Assembly: GCF_011927785.1 (NCBI RefSeq)
Contig: NZ_JAATJK010000001.1
Coordinates: 682,001-746,000, forward strand
Origin: Micromonospora profundi
Lineage (GTDB): Bacteria > Actinomycetota > Actinomycetes > Mycobacteriales > Micromonosporaceae
DNA length: 64,000 nt
Direction: 5' to 3'
The notes under the pieces were generated by a model. It had not been told where the DNA came from. It was given only the letters and a program-made list of their open reading frames with translations, and ran no database searches. The position numbers and the translations under genes were made by a program. Positions 26,782-34,038 of the stretch are shown here, piece by piece (the stretch's first letter is position 1; every line of letters begins with the position of its first letter).

Positions 26782-27219
26782 GTGAGCGCGACCGCTGGTC
26801 AGGCCGCCGACGGGGTACGCAGCCTGGCGGACCGGTTCGGCATCGAACCGGGGATGGTCGTCATGGAGATGGGGTACGACGTCGACGTCGACCAGGATCT
26901 CCGGGACGCCCTGACCGACCGCTGTGGAGACCTGGTCGACGAGGACACCGACGAGGTGGTCGACGCGGTGCTGGTGTGGTACCGCGACGGCGACGGTGAC
27001 CTCTTCGAGCTTCTCGTCGACGCCCTTGGCCCGCTGGCCGACAACGGTGTCGTGTGGCTGCTGACCCCGAAGGCGGGGCGCGAGGGTCACGTCGAGCCGA
27101 GTGAGGTCGCGGAGTCCGCGCCCACCGCCGGCCTTCAGCAGACCTCGACCGTCAACGCCGGCCGGGACTGGAGCGGCGCCCGCCTGGTGCTGCGCCGGGG
27201 GGCCAAGGCCAAGAAGTAG
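26782..27219 (+). CDS. DUF3052 family protein
   Basis: A 145-residue acidic actinobacterial protein of unknown function. Recognised by LADRFGIEPGMVVMEMGYD, the acidic middle VDEDTDEVVDAVLVWYRDGD and the C-terminal AGLQQTSTVNAGRDWSGARL. The GTG start follows GAGGAGG. From memory, its mycobacterial homologue Rv2239c lies between aceE and ahpE, and the order here, aceE region then DUF3052 then ahpE, matches. Role unknown. Confidence 0.88.
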   Translation: MSATAGQAADGVRSLADRFGIEPGMVVMEMGYDVDVDQDLRDALTDRCGDLVDEDTDEVVDAVLVWYRDGDGDLFELLVDALGPLADNGVVWLLTPKAGREGHVEPSEVAESAPTAGLQQTSTVNAGRDWSGARLVLRRGAKAKK

Positions 27220-27299
27220 CCCAACCGGCTCCCCGCACCCGGCGGTCGACACCGCCGGGTGTGGCAGGCTGGCGTCATCGAGCAACACGAGGAGTCCTC

Positions 27300-27764
27300 A
27301 TGCCCATCCAGGTCGGCGCCGAGGCGCCGGACTTCCTCCTGAAGGACCAGAACAACCAGGAGGTCCGCCTCTCGGCCTTCCGAGGGCGTCGCACCGTGCT
27401 GCTGGTCTTCTACCCGCTCGCCTTCACCGGCGTCTGCCAGGGCGAGCTGAGCGAAGTGCGAGACAACCTCGACGAGTACGTCAACGACGCCGTCCAGGTC
27501 CTGACGATCAGCGTCGACTCGGTCTACAGCCACAAGATCTGGGCTGACCGGGAGGGCTACCAGTTCCCGATGCTCGCCGACTTCTGGCCACACGGTGCCG
27601 TCGCCCAGGCGTACGGGGTCTTCAACGACGTGGCCGGCGTCGCCAACCGGGGCACCTTCGTCATCGACAAGGCCGGCATCGTCCGCTTCGCCGAGATGAA
27701 CAGCCCGGGGGAGGCCCGCGACCAAACCCGCTGGCGCAAGGCCATCGCGGAAGCCGCCGCCTGA
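27300..27764 (+). CDS. ahpE: One-cysteine peroxiredoxin
   Basis: A 154-residue thiol peroxidase reducing peroxides in the cytoplasm. The peroxidatic Cys46 lies in FYPLAFTGVCQGEL; there is no other Cys in the chain, so it is a 1-Cys enzyme needing an outside thiol such as mycothiol or mycoredoxin, as described for mycobacterial AhpE. The ATG has GAGGAG just upstream. It follows DUF3052 by 80 bases, the same neighbours as in M. tuberculosis. Confidence 0.92.
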   Translation: MPIQVGAEAPDFLLKDQNNQEVRLSAFRGRRTVLLVFYPLAFTGVCQGELSEVRDNLDEYVNDAVQVLTISVDSVYSHKIWADREGYQFPMLADFWPHGAVAQAYGVFNDVAGVANRGTFVIDKAGIVRFAEMNSPGEARDQTRWRKAIAEAAA

Positions 27765-27843
27765 CCGGGGTACGCCGCGCGCCCCGAGCGGGCGGGAGCA
27801 GGTAAGCTTGCCAGCCACCGGCCCGCCACACACGGGGCGTTCC

Positions 27844-27918
27844 GGGCGCGTAGCTCAGTGGGAGAGCACTCGCCTTACAAGCGAGGGGTCGCAGGTTCGA
27901 AACCTGCCGCGCCCACCA
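27844..27918 (+). tRNA. tRNA-Val (anticodon UAC)
   Basis: Complete cloverleaf: acceptor GGGCGCG (27844-27850) pairs with CGCGCCC (27908-27914), D-arm TAGCTCAGTGGGAGAG, and anticodon stem CTCGC/GCGAG around the loop CTTACAA with anticodon TAC at 27876-27878. The T-arm is GCAGGTTCGAAACCTGC. Discriminator A and an encoded CCA follow. The accessory patch begins immediately downstream, so this tRNA is a plausible integration site. Confidence 0.95.
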
Positions 27919-28029
27919 CCAACCACCAGCCAAAACCGCCCCGAGAAGATCATTCCCCGAGGCGACGACAGCAACGGTGACAGCAACGAGGTCTACGAGA
28001 GCCGTCCGTCGTGTGCTCCGCCAACAGAG

Positions 28030-28063
28030 GTGCGACACATGTCCGCCACCTGATGTGCGACAG
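28030..28063 (+). repeat. Inverted repeat, copy A, beside the aldo/keto reductase
   Basis: A 34-base sequence beginning GTGCGACACATGTCCGCCAC that matches the reverse complement of 29223-29256 with about five mismatches. It contains the heptamer TGCGACA twice. Together the two copies flank the aldo/keto reductase gene as an inverted pair. The sequence style fits the ends of IS481-type elements. The rest of the gap 27919-28121 shows nothing recognisable. Confidence 0.6.
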
Positions 28064-28121
28064 GTGGTCTAGGAAACGTGGTGGCGATCCCCGGTCGCTT
28101 GCCCTGGCGGACCCAGGCTAC

Positions 28122-29105
28122 TCACCATGCGTACGCCTGCGGGGCTTCGCCCGGCCCCGGCCAGATCTGATCCAGCCGTTGCATGACCTCGTCGTCTAAG
28201 TGCACGGACAGCGCGCCGAGGTCGGCCCGCAACTCGTCGATCGTCATCGCTCCGACGATGGTCGTGGACACGACCGGGTTGCGCAGCAGCCACGCCACCG
28301 CTACAGCCTCCGGCTTCGCGCCAACCTCCCGGCACAGCCCCTCATAAGCTTCGAGCTGGTCGCGGTAGCCCTCGATGCGGTCGTCGGAGACGCGTCCCGC
28401 CGTGGCGGCTTCCAGCGCGCCGGCGAGCAGGCCAGCGTGCAGCGGGCTGTACGGGATCAGGCCGACGCCGAGGTGGCGCAGCGCGGGGATCAGCTCCTGC
28501 TCGACGGCGCGCACGGCGAGGTTGTACAGGCTCTGCTCCGAGGTCAGGCCCAGGAAGTGCCGTGCCGAGGCGGCGCACTGGGCGAGGGCGACGTCCCAGC
28601 CGGCGAAGTTGCTGCTTCCGACGTAGCTGACCTTGCCCTCGCGGACCAGCTGTTCCATCGCCTGCCAGATCTCCTCCCACGGCGTGGCCCGGTCGACGTG
28701 GTGCATCTGGTACAGGTCGATGTGATCGGTCCGCAGCCGCCGCAGGCTCGCCTCGCACGCGCGGCGGATGTGGTAGGCGGACAGCCGGCGGTCGTTCGGG
28801 CCGAGCCCCATGGGCTGGTAGACCTTCGTCGCCAAGACGATGTCATCGCGGCGTCCGCTGCGCTGCAACCACCGGCCGACGATCTGCTCCGAGACGCCGT
28901 ACCCCTGCTTCATGTCGGGCGACTGCGGCCCGCCGTAGACGTCGGCGGTGTCGAAGAAGGTGATGCCCGCGTCGATCGCGGCGTCCATGACGGCGAAGCT
29001 GCTGGGCTCGTCCACGAGGTATCCGAAGTTCATGGTCCCGAGGCCAATCCGGCTGACCAGGAGACCCGAGCGCCCCAGGTGCCCGTACGTCATCTCGTCG
29101 CTCAT
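28122..29105 (-). CDS. Aldo/keto reductase
   Basis: A 327-residue NADPH-dependent carbonyl reductase with the TIM-barrel AKR tetrad: Asp52 and Tyr57 in FFDTADVYGG, Lys94 in LATKVYQ, and His135 in DLYQMHHVD. The C-terminal cofactor region is present (NPVVSTTIVGAMTIDELRA). It resembles the Kv-beta/AKR11-12 group common in soil actinomycetes. The substrate is unknown. The ATG at 29105 lacks a strong ribosome site. It lies within the accessory patch between inverted repeats and may have moved with them. Confidence 0.88.
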   Translation of the reverse strand: MSDEMTYGHLGRSGLLVSRIGLGTMNFGYLVDEPSSFAVMDAAIDAGITFFDTADVYGGPQSPDMKQGYGVSEQIVGRWLQRSGRRDDIVLATKVYQPMGLGPNDRRLSAYHIRRACEASLRRLRTDHIDLYQMHHVDRATPWEEIWQAMEQLVREGKVSYVGSSNFAGWDVALAQCAASARHFLGLTSEQSLYNLAVRAVEQELIPALRHLGVGLIPYSPLHAGLLAGALEAATAGRVSDDRIEGYRDQLEAYEGLCREVGAKPEAVAVAWLLRNPVVSTTIVGAMTIDELRADLGALSVHLDDEVMQRLDQIWPGPGEAPQAYAW

Positions 29106-29222
29106 GCCGCGAGCGTACGTGTCGCTTGTGCGGCGAGGGAGGCTCTGCCGGGGCACCGCAACGGCGTCCGCGACCTGGGCCGGATCAGTGCGGCCGATCC
29201 GACCGATTGGCCGAGCACGCCG

Positions 29223-29291
29223 CTGTCGCAAATCACCTGTCGGACGTGTGTCGCACATCAGTCGACGGAGGACAGCGGGCTGCCGGCGATG
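29223..29291 (-). repeat. 69-bp repeat, copy B
   Basis: Sixty-nine bases that recur at 31142-31210 in the same orientation with ten mismatches, only two of them in the last 42 or so bases (around gtcgacggaggacag and ggctgccggcgatg). Its first 34 bases are the inverted partner of copy A, and its right end extends into a phrase shared with copy D. Confidence 0.7.
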
Positions 29292-29342
29292 TCGGATCTC
29301 AGGACCTGCGTGACACCGCTGGTGACGCCCTAGGATCGGCGG

Positions 29343-29894
29343 GTGCCGGCTGACGAGGAAGGTCTTCCGCAGTTCCCTTATCACCCGGATCCGGTGGGGA
29401 CGGGTTCGGTCGTGGCCGCTGCGGTGGTGTGCGCGTGCTGCGGGCGGCGGCGGCCGTTCACGTATGTCGGCCCGGTCTATGCGGTGGAAGAGCTGGCCAG
29501 GGTGCTGTGCCCGTGGTGCATCGCGGACGGCCGGGCGGCGGCGATGTTCGACGCGCAGTTCACCGACGCGAGCTGGCGGGTTTCGGACGGTGTGCCTGCC
29601 GACGTGACCGAGTTGGTTCTCCGCCGCACGCCCGGCTTCGTGGGGTGGCAGCAGGAGCAGTGGTTGCACCATTGCCGAGACGCGGCGGAGTTCCATGGCC
29701 CGGTCGGGGCGAACGAGTTGGCTGCTTTTCCTGACGCGCTGGAGCGCCTTCGGCTAAAGGTGGCCGGGTCTGGTTGGTCGGCCGATGATAAGGACTGGTA
29801 TCTGCAAGCGCTGAGCAAGGACGGCCCGGTCACCGCCTATCTCTTCCGCTGCCGGCACTGCGGCAGTCACCTCGCGTACTCCGACTCGACCTGA
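29343..29894 (+). CDS. CbrC-like (UPF0167) zinc-binding protein
   Basis: A 183-residue protein from a GTG at 29343. It begins [16 protein letters not shown] and carries three Cys pairs: [20 protein letters not shown] and [12 protein letters not shown], which should bind zinc. Further CbrC landmarks are [20 protein letters not shown] and CRDAAEFHG. The Escherichia coli namesake is linked to colicin E2 tolerance, and relatives often sit among immunity-type genes, as here. The biochemical function is unknown. The 3' end overlaps the edge of a transposase remnant on the other strand. Confidence 0.82.
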   Translation: MPADEEGLPQFPYHPDPVGTGSVVAAAVVCACCGRRRPFTYVGPVYAVEELARVLCPWCIADGRAAAMFDAQFTDASWRVSDGVPADVTELVLRRTPGFVGWQQEQWLHHCRDAAEFHGPVGANELAAFPDALERLRLKVAGSGWSADDKDWYLQALSKDGPVTAYLFRCRHCGSHLAYSDST

Positions 29895-29896
29895 CC

Positions 29897-30417
29897 GCCC
29901 GTTTTCTGGCGTGAAGGTTCCGGCTTACGGACCTTGAACCGGGCGATTGGTTTGACGGTGGTGCGGGGCACTTCGGTGAGGAGTTGGTCGCCGTCGTGGA
30001 TGCGGAAGGTGGTGTCGTCGGCTTCGATGGTGAGGGGTTGCTCCGGTGTGGGCGATGCCGACGTGGATGCGTTGGCCGGCGATGACCAGGGGCTCCTCGG
30101 TAGCTGACGCGGCGTTCGACCCGTACCGGTTCCGGGTTCGGGGTGGGTGGTGGCCCGGCGGGTTGGCCGTCGTCGGCGAGGAGTTGGCGTAGATGGTCGA
30201 CGGTCAGCCGGGACGGGACGGTCTTGAGCCGGACGCCGTCGATGAGCAGGTGGACAACGGTGGTATCGGCCCAGAGAGTGACCGGGAGCTCGGCCCGGGC
30301 AGGACTGAGCCAGAACTGCTGTCCGCAGACGGTGAGGTGAGGTTGCCCGAGGCGGGAACGACCCAGGTGACCTCCACGGCCAGGCCGACGTCGTCGCTGG
30401 TCGCCGATGGGCGACGA
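29897..30417 (-). pseudogene. IS481-like transposase, C-terminal remnant with frameshifts
   Basis: No intact gene lies here, but three minus-strand frames read in turn give a continuous IS481-type C-terminus: VEVTWVVPASGN, then ADTTVVHLLIDGVRLKTVPS and LTVDHLRQLLADDGQPAGPP, then VIAGQRIHVGIAHTGA, and finally ADDTTFRIHDGDQLLTEVPR with TTVKPIARFKVRKPEP. The frame changes occur near 30340 and between about 30050 and 30110. The catalytic core is missing: the fragment starts exactly at the stop of the SUKH gene. I call IS481 from remembered family sequence; the remnant is dead. Confidence 0.75.
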
Positions 30418-31014
30418 TCATCGGAAGTGAGTTGCGCCGGCCAAGACAGCATCAAGCCAGCGCTCGTACCAGCCGAGGAAGTCAGCATCGTTGGTAAAGG
30501 TGGGTCCGGTCGGAGCGCCGCTATTGTCGGTCACGCGGCCGCGGGCCGGTCCGCTCACTACAAGGATGGCCAGGTCGCCGCAACCCTGATCACTGAGCGC
30601 CAGCGTGCCGGTATATGGCTCGTCATCATCACCCGGCGCAACATCGGACGGCCAATCCGAGTAGACCCGGCCGGGCTCAGCTGGGAAAGGCGTGGCCAGC
30701 GTGTTTGCGTTGGGCATGCCCCACAGGCTGGTGTCCCAGTCCTGAAGGGGGTGCAGGCCGTAGTACGGGCCTGCGCCTCCCCAACGGCCCGGCCCGCCGT
30801 GTCCGATCCTGGTGATGAACGCTCGATAGTCGTCCGGCAGCGAAACGCCGTACTCACGCTCGAATGCACTCACCTCGCTGTCGGTCAACGGCGGACCCAA
30901 TTTGAAGCGGTGAGCCGACGCCCCAAACATCACCGGTTCACCCGGCCGCCTTGCTGCTGCAGCGAGTTTCGTCGCTACCCGGTCAAGGCGTGCCAACAGG
31001 TCGGGATCCACCAT
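30418..31014 (-). CDS. SMI1/KNR4 (SUKH) family protein, probable immunity protein
   Basis: A 198-residue SUKH-fold protein. Landmarks are the helix-turn LGPPLTDSEVSAFEREYGVS followed by LPDDYRAFITRIGHGG, the Gly/Pro-rich PGRWGGAGPYYGLHPLQDW loop, and the strand GTLALSDQGCGDLAILVVSG. SUKH proteins often neutralise polymorphic nuclease toxins; no toxin gene is visible here, so it is an orphan. The ATG at 31014 gives the normal family start. The gene stops where the transposase remnant begins, so its last residues may be altered. Confidence 0.85.
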   Translation of the reverse strand: MVDPDLLARLDRVATKLAAAARRPGEPVMFGASAHRFKLGPPLTDSEVSAFEREYGVSLPDDYRAFITRIGHGGPGRWGGAGPYYGLHPLQDWDTSLWGMPNANTLATPFPAEPGRVYSDWPSDVAPGDDDEPYTGTLALSDQGCGDLAILVVSGPARGRVTDNSGAPTGPTFTNDADFLGWYERWLDAVLAGATHFR

Positions 31015-31141
31015 CACACGATCATTGTGACGCGAGGCTGTGGAACGTGGATGACCGCCAGGTCGCCCACGGCAGCCGCCGTGTCGGCAGACAGCAAACG
31101 CGAGCCGAGTCCGGCCTCTTCCGCCGCGACCCGCGCTCGGC

Positions 31142-31210
31142 ATCTCGCAGATCACCTGGCGGGCGGCCGTCGCACATCAGTCGACGGAGGACAGTCGGCT
31201 GCCGGCGATG
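31142..31210 (-). repeat. 69-bp repeat, copy C
   Basis: Second copy of the 69-base element at 29223-29291, same orientation; the right two thirds are nearly identical. It lies just upstream of the SUKH gene start. The inverted-repeat portion at its left is more diverged than in copy B. Confidence 0.7.
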
Positions 31211-31353
31211 CCTGGTCTCGCATGATGGTTGACGAAACGGCGTCGCAGGACGCTTGACGCCGCGTCGTAAACGAATACTGGTGATCTGGTGTTGGCGTCG
31301 ATGGTATGGCGCGCGGCGAAGCGTGCTTGGCTGGCGCGGCTCCGCGTGTCGTG

Positions 31354-31842
31354 TTAGGCGAGCCGGAGGACCTTTACGAGTTGAGAGAAGGTCGGGGCGA
31401 CGGCCCGCCAGGAGCATTGCCTCGGGTCGGTCCAGAAGTCGCTGGCGACGACCCGAGGTTCGGCGGGGTCGGTGCGATAGTCGAGTGCCATCGCGACGTC
31501 ATCACCGAGGATGCGGTTGACCGCGATGAGGACTGCCTTCTCCACGTCGAGCCAGGGCAGCTCGACGCTGGCGGTGGCGACGCTGCCCCGTGTTTGCCTG
31601 AACAGGTGTGAGGAGGGCGGGTCGTCGGCAAACATGGTGAGCGATCTGCTCTCGCGGCGCATCCCCTCGATGCTGGTGAGAAAGTCCAGCGGAGATCTGA
31701 ACCAGGGCATGAGATCACGCAGAACGTCGTCACCTGGATGCCTCCAGCGGCCATCGTTGAGCAGTTCAGTCAGCAAGGCCGGCAGCACCAGGCCATTGAC
31801 GTGCAGGCTGCTCTCCACGCGCTCTTTCCCGCTTCCTCGCAT
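31354..31842 (-). CDS. SUKH-like / immunity-type hypothetical protein
   Basis: A 162-residue protein with a C-terminal pattern like some SMI1/KNR4 relatives: GDDVAMALDYRTDPAEPRVV, then SDFWTDPRQCSWRAVAPTFS and a final LVKVLRLA helix. The N-terminal half (LVLPALLTELLNDGRWRHPG) is Leu-rich. A degenerate second version of the same C-terminus occurs at 32783-33030. No toxin partner is visible. I chose the ATG at 31842; an earlier in-frame start at 31869 is also possible. Family placement is moderate. Confidence 0.6.
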   Translation of the reverse strand: MRGSGKERVESSLHVNGLVLPALLTELLNDGRWRHPGDDVLRDLMPWFRSPLDFLTSIEGMRRESRSLTMFADDPPSSHLFRQTRGSVATASVELPWLDVEKAVLIAVNRILGDDVAMALDYRTDPAEPRVVASDFWTDPRQCSWRAVAPTFSQLVKVLRLA

Positions 31843-31914
31843 GGTGCCGGCGGACGCGCCGGCAGGCACGGTGTCGATGACGAGACTAGGCGTCGTGTCG
31901 AGGTCATCGCCGGG

Positions 31915-32160
31915 AGGTAGTTAGCTGGTGCTTGGTCTTGGTTCGGTTCAAGTCGGTGGTGCTGTCGGCGTCGTAGACGGTGACGTTGTGCTCGTCGAGG
32001 GCGACGATGACCAGCTTGCGGGCGTGGACCTTCCCGACTTGGACTTTCTGCGGCGACCTGAATGCTGCCGTTGAGGACGCGCCGGAGGCGTTCGGCCTCT
32101 CGGACGAGGACGACTGATCGGTCGAGGTTGGCATGCGAGCAGACCTTGAGCGTGAGCTTC
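31915..32160 (-). pseudogene. Second IS481-like transposase C-terminal fragment
   Basis: The minus strand encodes QKVQVGKVHARKLVIVALDE then HNVTVYDADSTTDLN and RTKTKHQLT, preceded in another frame by VVLVREAERLRRVLNGSIQV. This resembles the beta-strand-rich tail of IS481-like or related integrase-core transposases (a 'QVG...HAG..V' segment ending in a basic run). The catalytic domain is absent and a frameshift separates the two parts. Weaker than the remnant at 29897. Confidence 0.5.
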
Positions 32161-32242
32161 ACGCCAGCTGTGCCGGGCGATGGTGTGTACCAGCGGGACG
32201 CCCAACTCCATCAGCAGCGCAGCCACCGACATGAGGCGGCCA

Positions 32243-32269
32243 GGCTGCCGGCATGTCGGGTCTCAGGAC
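32243..32269 (-). repeat. Partial repeat, copy D
   Basis: The phrase GGCTGCCGGCATGTCGGGTC and the next seven bases match 29278-29305 at the right end of copy B with one gap and one mismatch. It overlaps the last codons of the gene ending at 32263, so that gene's C-terminus may come from the repeat. Confidence 0.55.
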
Positions 32270-32658
32270 GTGGGCGCTACGTCCGGCTGGAAGATTTCCA
32301 GTTGGCCAGGGTATGGCGTCGGTGGTCCTGGCGGAGGCAGGAGGTTCGCGGCTTCGGCGGTGAGGCGGTCGAGCGTGTCGAGGGGCATGGAGATGGCGAG
32401 GTGCCAGGTTTCGTCGTCTGGGCCGATCAGAGCTGTGAGGGTGCCGTCGTTGATCGACCAATGCACCGGCGTCCCGGCGGCGTCTTCGCCGAGCTGCACC
32501 GAGCGCCGCGCAGTCCAATTGATCTCGCGGACAGACCGCAGGCAAGCGAGCTCACTGAGGTGGATCCAGAAGTGGAACTCCCATGACGGTGGCCCCTGCA
32601 GCATCACCATCACGACAGCGGGGTCCTCACGGTTGTCGTCAATCACCACGTTGACCAT
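32263..32658 (-). CDS. Hypothetical protein of the accessory patch
   Basis: A 131-residue protein starting MVNVVIDDNREDPAVVMVML. It looks folded: alternating beta strands and helices with FHFWIHLSELACLRSVREIN, SVQLGEDAAGTPVHWSINDG and the closing TWHLAISMPLDTLDRLTAEA, then a Pro-rich tail. I do not recognise the family; the size and setting fit an immunity protein, but that is inference. It is bounded by transposase remnants on both sides. Confidence 0.55.
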   Translation of the reverse strand: MVNVVIDDNREDPAVVMVMLQGPPSWEFHFWIHLSELACLRSVREINWTARRSVQLGEDAAGTPVHWSINDGTLTALIGPDDETWHLAISMPLDTLDRLTAEAANLLPPPGPPTPYPGQLEIFQPDVAPTS

Positions 32659-32699
32659 CCGCGGATGGTCGCAGACTCGGGTCGGGTCGGTGGGGGAGC

Positions 32700-32780
32700 G
32701 ACGGGCGACGTGTCGGCTCCGGTCTGCGGGCCTTGAACCGGGCTACCTGCTTGGTGGCGGTGCGGGTGGTTCCGAGCGGG
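32700..32780 (-). pseudogene. Third IS481-like transposase fragment (extreme C-terminus)
   Basis: The minus strand encodes GTTRTATKQVARFKARRPEP followed by TRR, closely parallel to the end of the remnant at 29897 (PRTTVKPIARFKVRKPEPSR). Only this tail of about 25 residues survives; it abuts the SUKH-like pseudogene. Confidence 0.55.
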
Positions 32781-32782
32781 TG

Positions 32783-33030
32783 GACCAGACGGTCTCCAGG
32801 GCGGCGAGAAGGTCGGTGAAGGTGGACTTCACAGTCCGCCAGGAGATCTGGGAGGGGTCCGTCCAGCCGTCGGATGCACTACCCGTGGATCGGCGGAGTC
32901 TGTGCAGTAGTCCAGGGCCGGGGCCGCGTCGTCACCGGGGTGTTGCGGGCGAGAGGGTCGGCGAGCATGCGACGGACCAGCCCGTGGCGGTCTCGCTGAT
33001 TGAGCTTCCCGTGTGTCTGCCGCACGGGAT
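32783..33030 (-). pseudogene. Frameshifted SUKH-like gene
   Basis: Reading the minus strand gives LVRRMLADPLARNTP, a frame change, then GDDAAPALDYCTDSADPRVV, a second frame change near 32878, then SDGWTDPSQISWRTVKSTFT and DLLAALETVW. The middle and end match the C-terminus of the intact gene at 31354 (GDDVAMALDYRTDPAEPRVV, SDFWTDPRQCSWRAVAPTFS). Adding one G at about 32878 restores VVASDGWTDP exactly, so a single-base deletion broke the frame there. No start is identifiable. Confidence 0.65.
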
Positions 33031-33054
33031 GAGGGCTGGCGCACGGGTTGGTCT

Positions 33055-33837
33055 TCACGTCGGCGTGCCGGGATGCGGCGCTGCTCTCAGCTCGCTTCGG
33101 AGCCGGTCCAGTTCGTGTCGCTTGCCGATCTCCGGGCGGCGCTCGGGGTGCTCGACGTAGTGGCGGATCGTTTCCGCGAGGAACGTCGGATCGACATGCA
33201 GTGGCGCCATCGGCAGCGAGAACGGTACGGGCGGGTGGCCCGGCGTCGCCGGCTGTTGCATGAGGGTGAGGTTCGCGGTGCGCCGGGCCGGTGGCGGTGG
33301 GCCGCCGGGGAGCAGCCGGTCCCAGCGGATGAAGGTGCGCCGGATCAGGCCCTGTCTGGTGATGCCGTTCCGGTCCAGGATCAGGCGCGGTCGGTCCAGC
33401 AGCAGCACGGCCGCCATGGCTGCCAGGACGATGGCCGGGACGGCGATGCTCAGGGCGAGGGCCCCGGGTATCTCGGCGAGCCGCACGCGATCCTCGCCCG
33501 GAACCCGCTCGGTGAATACCGCGCCAGCGGCCAGCCATCCGACGAGGATCGCCCAGGGGCCGAGCCAGCGCGGGCTGGCCGAGGCGACAAAGCTCTCCGC
33601 CCCGGCCGCGATCTCCCAGGTGGCCGGCCGCTGGCGGACCCGTCTGGTGAGCAGGGCGTGTCCGGCCGCCAGCAGGAGGAAGCATGCGCCCTGGGCGGCA
33701 ACCCAGGCCAGGAAGGCGAGACCACTCGGTTCGATCCGCCAGGTCACCGGCTTGAACCACAGTTCGGTGCAGATCCGCAGGGCGAGCGCGGCCACCGCGA
33801 AGGGCCAGATCAGCAGGCGCGCCACGCGAGGGGACAT
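33055..33837 (-). CDS. Membrane protein with PH-like cytoplasmic domain, function unknown
   Basis: A 260-residue protein with four hydrophobic segments, at about 7-22 (LLIWPFAVAALALRI), 40-60 (LAFLAWVAAQGACFLLLAAG), 92-110 (WLGPWAILVGWLAAGAVF) and 127-147. A C-terminal domain of about 110 residues contains the strand run RPRLILDRNGITRQGLIRRT then FIRWDRLLPG, typical of PH-like 'bPH' membrane proteins. It lies at the right edge of the accessory patch and may be core genome. Function unknown. Confidence 0.65.
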   Translation of the reverse strand: MSPRVARLLIWPFAVAALALRICTELWFKPVTWRIEPSGLAFLAWVAAQGACFLLLAAGHALLTRRVRQRPATWEIAAGAESFVASASPRWLGPWAILVGWLAAGAVFTERVPGEDRVRLAEIPGALALSIAVPAIVLAAMAAVLLLDRPRLILDRNGITRQGLIRRTFIRWDRLLPGGPPPPARRTANLTLMQQPATPGHPPVPFSLPMAPLHVDPTFLAETIRHYVEHPERRPEIGKRHELDRLRSELRAAPHPGTPT

Positions 33838-34038
33838 GCCCGCAAGCTAGACGACCCGGGCAACCCGCCCACCAACTCACCCTGGCCTGCCAGGGGAACG
33901 GTGGTGCCGCTGCGCGACCGGCACCGGGAGCGCTGGCGTGCCGCGATCGAGGTACGGACTGATCGGCGCGTTGCGTTCGTCGATGCTGTGCGCCCCGTGT
34001 TGGATCGGGACCTGTGACGCCGTAGAGCGGGAGGCCGA

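Noticed and set aside
27880..27918. Possible duplicated tRNA 3' end (attR) marking the far edge of the accessory patch
   Set aside because: I looked for a second copy of the tRNA-Val 3' segment to the right up to about 34 kb and did not find one by eye; no integrase gene is present either.
30143..30340. Plus-strand small ORF inside the transposase remnant
   Set aside because: It is the antisense of the recognisable transposase-tail coding sequence.
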